From the NCBI GenBank assembly GCA_029532625.1, contig JARFXM010000009.1:3720001-3784000 (forward strand): DNA of 64,000 nt, in the 5' to 3' direction. The DNA is from Lomentospora prolificans. Lineage: Eukaryota > Ascomycota > Sordariomycetes > Microascales > Microascaceae. Made by a program: the position numbers and the translations under genes. The notes beneath the pieces were generated by a model, which worked only from the letters and a program-made list of their open reading frames with translations, was not told the DNA's origin and did not search any database. Each line of letters starts with the position of its first letter. Position 1 is the stretch's first letter. Below, piece by piece: positions 56,553 to 64,000 of the stretch.

Positions 56553-59500
56553 TGCGTTAAAATCCTGGGTCGATCAGAGTGTATAGTATGTCCAGAGAGT
56601 CGCCGTTGGCTGACAAGGTTCCGCAGACCAGGGTTTGCGACACTTTTCGTCCAACTTCGTATTACTTGTAGAATCCGTAGCGTACGGTCGTGGGATTAAT
56701 CTACCAGGGGCCACCAGGCCCAGGTCCCAGCCAGCGAGGATGCACTTCCTTGGTTTCCAAAATGACCTAAGCTTAAAAAGAATGAAATGAAAGAGAATTT
56801 CCGCCAGCTGTTTTCCCGCCTCACTCGTTCAGTATTGTTTTGAGCACGTAGGGGTATGTCAATCTGTTGAGAGGACATTGACTTCGTGTTGGTGATAAAC
56901 TCGGAGAAGGGCCAGTTTGGTCCTGGGAAGCTCGGGAAGCACCAGCGGGAACTTGGTGATATGTCCGCAGGATCGGAATGGCTTTGGAGGCGCAGAGGAA
57001 AAGGAAAACCCGAGCCCATGCAGGGTGCTGGCCGCGACAATTTCTAATATAAGAAGACGGACGGGATGAATCTTTTATCTTTGGGTCGCCACGGCATGGC
57101 AGCGTTTGAATGTCCTTGTGTCCTGCCGCGTCCCTCTGCGACCCCAGTCTAAACATATATACCCAAGGCAACTGCTTCATTGTCACCAGTACTTCCAGAT
57201 TTGTGCGCACCAGGCGTGTCCAAGATGTACTCTATCCTCGGTCGATGATCAAAGTGATGTACACACGCAGTCTTGCCTCTGGCGGGTGAGATGCGTGAGG
57301 TGACACACCAACCGACGAGGATATGATGGAACGGACCAGAGATATTATTCAAGCTGCTACTCGGTACTCGTCCTAGACTGGTACCGGGGGAAATGCGGTT
57401 GATGCCAGGCCGCTGGCTCGCCAGCTGGCTTTGGATTTCGTATTTCATTGAGCCAGCACAAGGAGAACGTCTAGCCAGGTGGGGGGTTGTACAGTCCAAT
57501 GCCAGCACCACTAAATACAACGCTACATCTGTCGATTGTCAAGAACAAGGCGTGGGCCAGTGGTGCCATCAAGGATCGGCTGAAACAAAATGATCAAGAG
57601 CCTGGCAGCAATCACTTTCTCACCCTGGACAGATGACAGGGTTCAACTTGCGATGGCTATTGAGGAAAATGTTATACGCCAGGCTGGCTATGCCTGATCC
57701 CAGAAAGCTCACTGAGGCATGAATCTCTTTGATCCCGCTGGATGCAATAACCACTTCAGCGTCAAGATGCACCACGCAACTCGACACGATACCCTCAAGC
57801 TTCCACCATCCCCAGTACTCTTCGGGCACATTCAATGGCCGTGGGATGATCGGCAACAGTGCCTTAACAGCAAGGTACCATTATTGTCTACTCATACATG
57901 CCCTGGCTTTCTTTTTCTCTTAGCCCAATGCAGCAGTGCCTGGTTCAAAGCATGGTTCAAACATTGGGAGGTACTATAATGTGTTCAATCACCAACGGTC
58001 CTCACGAGCCGAAAGCCTACAAGTCAATGGCGTATTAAGGCAGGGCGAGCTTATGCACAAGAAGGATGGAGTGTCATCCTAAAGGGCAGGCGTGTGCCCT
58101 AGATTACGCTGCACCGACTTTTCAATCAGGTCCCAGGCCTGGTGGCTCGACAGGTCCAGAACCCCTTTTGCCGCTCTCTCTGCACCACTGGCAACAAAGG
58201 GACAACCACAATCTCCGAGCTACCAGCAAGAAAACAGGATTGAACAACCCATCCACCAGCCCTTGTCTACCGAGATCGGCGAGCCACCCGCCATCTAGAA
58301 GACAGCATGGAAGCCAGAGCGTTGCACCGTAGCATCCTCGGTTCATAAACAATGATGATCACGGTTTGTCACGTATTTTGCCAATATTTAAGTTGCACGT
58401 GTAGTTGACAGGCACCGGGTCCAGCTCTTGTCTCCACACTATATACATTTCCAATATGAATCGGCCTGCCAATCGAGCATCAAAGGGGCACTGAACTAAA
58501 AATTACCTACCGACGCTGTTCAAGGCTGCCAAGTTGGCTGAGTGAGCACCTACAAAGGGGTCTCTTTGACAACCTATCATGACCAAATCCTGTTCCATGC
58601 ATGAACGATGGCCCGCCTAAGGGGCCGAAATCCGCCACCCTTCCAGTGGAAACCGTCCCATAACTGTGATCTATGGCTGCAGATTCTGTGACAGTCGCTT
58701 CTGCATTTACACGCCGCGTGCATCATGAACCACCTACGGACCCTTACAGGTTTTCTCCAGGCGTGCGGATGGCGAGAAGGAGTACCATTTTCGAGATCCG
58801 CGGCCCAGCAATTCTAGAGCTTTCTTCGTACTCCGACGACTACGGCGGCATAGTGTTCCCTTTCCTACGCCTAGATGCGGGCGAAAACAGAGGGCGAGTA
58901 CTGCGTACCATGGTTCACAGAATGCCACCCTATTATCCTGAGGCGGGAGGAATAGGGGCAGAGCCAGTTTCTTCAAAAGGGGGCATGCAACCCTAAAGGC
59001 GAACAGAGCGAGAGACACATCCGTCGGTCCAGTCACTGCTCGTCCTTACCGAGTACGCTGGAGAACGATCGTCGTCAAGATCTCTCATAATGAATTGCAC
59101 GGACGGATATAGCGCCCAGACCCCTCGCCATCCCCAAACCTTTCGCCACTTCGTTATTATAACCTCTGCTAAGATCGTGCGCCGGAACGAGGTCGCCAAA
59201 CGACGGATCAGCTTTTCCATCCGGTGACTTTCGTAGGCGTGCCTATATAGCAACGGCACCAGACCGCGCTAACTATGGAGATTAGCAAAAGTGTCAGCAG
59301 AAGGGAGACTACTCTAGTCTCTCAGAGAGGGCTTGACATCACATCTCCTCCGTCCTAGTGCGCAAAGGAAGGTCAGGGCACACGGGAGAACGGGATGATT
59401 GCCAGTTGAAATGCGTACCACCATATTCCGCACCCCGGCGCCGTCTTGGTCAAGTACACCTGCAGCGTTTTTAAGCCGTGCCACAAGCGAGATACTCCAC

Positions 59501-60682
59501 GCTTGTACTCCGCACGTAAATGACCAAACTTCAAGATACTTTCGATGCTCTCCACACTTCACTCTACGTTTTCCTAACATATGTTAGGTCAACCTCGCCA
59601 ACGCTATTATCTCATCCACCCCATCACCCCAGGGCCACTGACAACAGGAATCCCAAACATGTGTCTATACCGAAATGCATTGGCAGCCTCTATTTTGAAC
59701 TGATTGGTAGCCAAGGATATAGCAACCTGGAAGCAGCAGGCCGGTTTTAAATGGGCAATCAGGAGCCAAGGCTCATCCCCAGTTCGCCAGTGCCACCCTG
59801 CCGCCCAAACCGTGTAATGGGCGCAGTCTCTAGTCCGCAGACTTTAGTCTGCAGTCTCTCGTCGAGGGTGCATCAACGAGATGCCAACGAGAACTGTTCG
59901 TGTCGTGCCCCACTCTAGCCGTGCCATGCAGCCAGCGATCGCCGTTTAATAGCTGGCGACAGACGCGGTACACACTCTCTCGGTAATAGCCACGGAACGT
60001 TGTCTACATCACCAAGTCGGGGTTTTGCGAGGAAGCACTGAGTCGTGGTTTCTCAGATGTTGGTTCAGGGTCTAATACGGCGAGAGAGAACACTTTACTT
60101 GGGCGGATGCTGGCAGATCTTGGGCCATCAGACTCAAGCTCGTGTACAAGTCGCTGCCGGCCCGTATCCCAGCATTGGTAGCACAAAAATAGGCGGCCAA
60201 CCAAGGTACAGCCCTCCGCTAAATAAGGTTATTATTTTGCAGTCATCAAGAGCGAGAGCAATTTCGGACTAGTATTTAGCCTTTGCGCTCCTACTCCATG
60301 GGCATCGGGCTTTGTAACCTCGGCCGCAGTTCCCATTCGTTCTCTTGTCTAGGCACGAGCGTCAGTTTCATCTACAAGTAGTATTGGGCGCGCTTTTGCC
60401 TATGGAAGCAAAAGGAGGACATGATACACCCGCTGAGCAGTAAACTTAGCCATTATATTTTACATATAGCGAAGGAGCCTGCAGCACGGTCAAATTTACG
60501 GCAAAATTTTGGAAAAATGTATATCTCCTAATTTTCATATAGACCACTTTGTCAAGGAGGCATCGAGGAGGAGGAATACCTTCCTACGCCGTAGCGAAAC
60601 GGACTAAATTCAATCGAATTCACTAATATACATGGCAAAGCTCCATTCTCAAACTCATTGTTCTATGGCTGCTGTGCCCTCA
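56553..60682. other. Intergenic, about 4.1 kb without a gene
   Basis: This is upstream of the split gene and downstream of the aminomutase gene. Frames of 60-129 codons on both strands overlap and have irregular composition. Short GCTGG/CCAGC words recur (for example about 57408-57427). I cannot see promoter elements with confidence. Confidence 0.5.
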
Positions 60683-62492
60683 TTAGTGCGTGACTGAGGT
60701 GGGAGGACGAATGTGGCCAGAGACAGCCGCTTTCCCTTCTTCAGGCAAGGAATCGATAGGATCCCAATACTCATAAATTTTGTCCTCCTTCCCACGTCCC
60801 TTCACCGCGGGCGCTTCATAGGTAGACCGGCCTGTCTTTTGGTTATACGATGTGAAGGAACATGCCAATCGCTTTCCACCACCACCGGGAAGATCAACGA
60901 TGAATTGTGGCATCATAAAGCCCGCAATTGAACCCCTAATTTGGGTCTCTAGATTTAGAATGGTACGAAGAGGCGTCCGGAGGTGTTCAACTTTTTGCAC
61001 CATATCGCACTGGTATACGTAATACTGCAGAGAAAAATATTAACTGGCGGCCCTATCTCATGCGGTATAACGTGGCATTCTCTCAAGGTAAAATATCAAT
61101 AGGACTCACAGGTAGAACGTTCATGTTGGCAAGGGTGCGGATAAGATGGGACATAGTCTCAACCTCGTCATTCACTCCTTTGAGAAGTACAGTCTGGTTT
61201 CGGACAGTAACGCCTGCTTCAAACAACTTCCGACTTGCCAACTCGGTGACCCATGAAACTTCGTTTGGGTGATTGAAGTGCGTATGCAAGGCCATTGCCT
61301 TGCCCATCTTCCTCGCCCTGTTGGAGACGCTTATAATAGCATCAACCCACTGGTCATTTCGATCTAGGACCCTGTTCGGGCTCACAGCAAGACCCTTGGA
61401 CGCAAATCGAAAACGTTTGATGTTTGGCATCGAAATTAATCTCTCTCCAATCATCAAGATGTGTTCGGGCTGGAGATAATACGAGTCTCCCCCAGAAACA
61501 ACAATGTCCTGAAGGACAGGATGACTCTCGATATATTCGAAGCATTGGTCCCACCTCTTCCTAGTCGGCTTTAATGATGACTTCATGACACTTTCAGTGT
61601 CAGCCCCTACAGCATAGGAGCGAGTGCAAAACGTGCAATATGTTGGACACACCGAAGTAGCTAAAGGCGGAATTGACTCCGTAGTTAGTAAACATCAGGC
61701 ATACGACAAGTCACCGGTATATCAGGGCATCTTACGTAGAAAAAGAGCTTTGTCTGGATAGCGATGAACTAAACCTTTGACAGGTGAGTCTTCGGTTTCG
61801 TGGAGAGAGTCCAAAACCAGTTTTGGGTGGTCAGGTCGCATCATAGACTTCAGCGGGATAAACTGTCGAAAGATCGGGTCGTTTCGGGGATCTTTCCAAT
61901 TGATACGGCTCAAGATATAGGGTCTAGTGATTTGTTAGTTATTGTAACGGCGCCTCCTCTAAATTGGGGGAATTTCACGTACGTCATTCTAATGGCCATG
62001 GTTGCTTCTGACACTCCGGCGAAGATATCCGCAAGAAAGTCCTGACGGGACTGCAACTCGTCGCCGGCATGGCACATGGGAATTCGTTCAGGAACGACAG
62101 AGATCAAGAACTTGAATAACTTGTCGGTACCTTGAACGAGGTTTGCAATCTTTTCACGGAGCTAACGTTAGCAGAGAGGTAGTAAGAGTCAAGCATTTCC
62201 AGAGCAGACATACCGTCCACCGGTAACTTAGAAAGTCTTCCGCGTTGACATCTTTCCAAATAGGGACAGTCCGCCAGAATTCTTTCTCGTCTCCAGGCGG
62301 CGGGTGATTGATCCCCTCGGGGCCATGGGCTGCAACGCCTGGGGCTTTGACATTCTCGGACGAGGTTCCGGATACAAATCGGAATCCTCCAAGGATGCGT
62401 TGCGGTGGGCGGACACTAGCCCGACCTCGACTAAGTCTAGTCTTAGCTACAGAGGATCGAAGGGCTCTGCTAAGTGATGACGAGAACAACAT
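60683..62492 (-). CDS. Lysine 2,3-aminomutase family radical SAM enzyme
   Basis: Five minus-strand exons, 62214-62492, 61983-62161, 61736-61923, 61110-61660 and 60683-61024, give 512 residues with all phases consistent. The N-terminus (MLFSSSLSRALRSSVAKTRL) is Arg/Ser-rich and lacks acids, like a mitochondrial presequence. The radical SAM cluster motif CPTYCTFC places Cys at 220, 224 and 227 (CX3CX2C), followed by SGGDSYYL. PLP and substrate residues are retained in exon 5: Asp406 in YQCDMV, Asp443 and Lys450 in VDLPGGGGK. Their spacing (37 and 7) equals that of Asp293, Asp330 and Lys337 in the clostridial enzyme. The reaction interconverts L-alpha-lysine and L-beta-lysine using a 4Fe-4S cluster, SAM and PLP. 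Substrate could be another amino acid, since glutamate and arginine aminomutases share the fold. No partner gene for beta-lysine use is nearby. Confidence 0.93.
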
Positions 62493-64000
62493 GATGCCCG
62501 GAAATTTGTAGCTTGTGAAGAATTAGTGGTGGTGATCTCTGATACAGAGTATTCCCACTAGATGTTAGCAGCGCTTCGAATTAGATATTTCGGCAGGTAA
62601 CAGAGGTTCAGTCACGTACAATCAGAATAGTCTTAGTGAGACTTCCGTCAGGATTGCTGAAGAGATGAATGTACAGGTGTAGTCCCATTAGAAAGATCTC
62701 TCCTCTCTGTCAGTGTGGTTCTGGAGCTTCTTCCTTCTGCTTTCACCTGGAGCAACTTCGTTCCTTCCACTTATCCCCCTATTCACCTCCTTATTCACCG
62801 ATGAATACAAGCAGGTGACTCCCTCCTAACTCATATAACCCACATCAAGATTTTCTCAACTCTCCCTTGGATGAGAGGGTAGCACCTTCCTTTATTGTGG
62901 CCCACGTGTGGTTCACTGTGCCCTCACTCACTTGAACTTGGCTAAGCGGCGTCTATAATGTTTGCAATCCTATATACTTTGAAGTCAGTTTCATCTTTCC
63001 TTATTCATGAAAAACGCGAGTATTAACGACTTGGCTTGACTTTTTTCGGGCCCGCCTTCATACCCCGACTCGACTTTCTAACCGGCGTCCTCTCGCCAGC
63101 ATCTTGGGGAATCTCAGGAGGGCTGAATATATCGTCTTATGCTTGGTGGTTCCCAACGTAACTTCGCAGCCGGAGAGTACAGGACCTCATGGACACACGA
63201 GCGTCGCTTTTCGTGGACACCACTCTTACAAAATAAAGTCGTGTCCAGGAGCCTAGCGCCTTCGCTATCAAATAACACAAGAAACAACTCCCACTGCCCT
63301 TGTCCCCACATCTGTGATGTTGAAAACCTCGCCGGCAACGACAGGTCTGGGATGTTGGTTTGCTATTGGACACTTACCCCTTCTTATCGAAATCAAGATC
63401 TATATGTCTGCAGTCCACACGCCTTGCTTTTGCTGATATTATAGTGTAGTTCTGATGATGAATAGAGGGGGCTATCAGCAAGCTCGTCAGCTGGTCCGCT
63501 GCAGGTTGCGTCTTGTGCTTACTACCTTGTTGAATGCCTTCACGACTAACTCACTGTCTCCTTTTCACGCTTTTGCTTGGCTCAGAGTTCTTTTGATCGT
63601 AGGAAAAGTGAAGGAAAGCCGTCAAACTAACAGGCGATCGACAGGTGCTTGCGTTGTACTTCCAAGCACACACAAGAGGGAGTGGCAGTCTTCTTATACA
63701 GCCCCCATCTCCAGATCACCAAGCTTCACCCCACCTTCGCACCCAAATTCTTCGCCTTCCCTCCCGCGAGACACGGAGAAAAAAAAAAAAAAAAGAAAAT
63801 AACCTCGATTCGGTCGATGTTCAGTCATTTTCATGTCAAGACCATTACAGTTACTTGCAGGAAATGTCACAGATACAAGGCTTCCCACAGGCACCCCACG
63901 CTGCCATTTACTACAGCAGCCAGCGATGTAAGGTTGAGGCCTCGACCCTTGTCACATCATGCCAATATTTCTCGGGCTATAAAAATACCTTTATGATATC
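62493..64000. other. Upstream flank of the aminomutase gene to window end
   Basis: About 1.5 kb. The first 400 nt should contain the aminomutase promoter on the minus strand. An A16 run lies at about 63779-63794. Short frames here have no domain; whether a gene begins beyond the window edge cannot be told. Confidence 0.45.

Noticed and set aside
1..64000. tRNA genes
   Set aside because: Scanning by eye for B-box-like GGTTCGANTCC words and cloverleaf arms on both strands gave no convincing candidate; a dedicated covariance search could still find one.

Overview
The window looks like nuclear DNA of a filamentous ascomycete (Pezizomycotina, most likely Eurotiomycetes). The clues are many 40-130 nt introns with GTRNGT-like donors and CTAAC-type branch sites, a Zn2Cys6 regulator with an intron inside its zinc cluster, a GH47 ER mannosidase, a 154-residue uS19 ribosomal protein, a two-domain Vps10 receptor and a mitochondrial-type lysine 2,3-aminomutase. 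I see no CRISPR array, operon, rRNA, tRNA or intact transposon. Genes are spaced by 0.5-4 kb of non-coding DNA, often with pyrimidine-rich leaders and T-rich 3' flanks.

Layout, left to right. 1-12 kb: a 2.5 kb pyrimidine-rich leader and a Zn2Cys6 transcription factor (+), then a small DUF202 membrane protein (-), then about 4 kb without a gene. 12-21 kb: a single-exon 1177-residue C2H2 zinc-finger protein (+), ER alpha-1,2-mannosidase (+), and a convergent Cys-rich single-pass membrane protein (-). 22-30 kb: ribosomal protein uS19/RPS15 (+), a complex I accessory subunit (-) sharing a divergent promoter with the ER nucleotide exchange factor SIL1 (+, ends KDEL), and a possible 82-residue protein. 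31-43 kb: a nine-exon conserved fungal protein of unknown function (-), an amino-acid permease (+) and an NTF2-like protein (+). 44-57 kb: the Vps10 sorting receptor (+) and a Ser/Pro-rich unknown protein (-) whose two exons appear to be separated by a 2.7 kb intron. 57-64 kb: 4 kb of non-coding DNA, then a five-exon lysine 2,3-aminomutase (-).

Three genes serve the secretory pathway: SIL1 (BiP folding cycle), the ER mannosidase (N-glycan trimming) and Vps10 (Golgi-to-vacuole sorting). They are not adjacent and I do not infer a cluster. No secondary-metabolite cluster is present. The observations most worth following are the giant intron, the stop-free in-frame Vps10 intron, the eukaryotic aminomutase with every catalytic residue in place, and a recurrent CCAGC/GCTGG motif in the non-coding DNA. 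All exon boundaries below were read by eye from splice consensus and reading-frame continuity, without transcripts.
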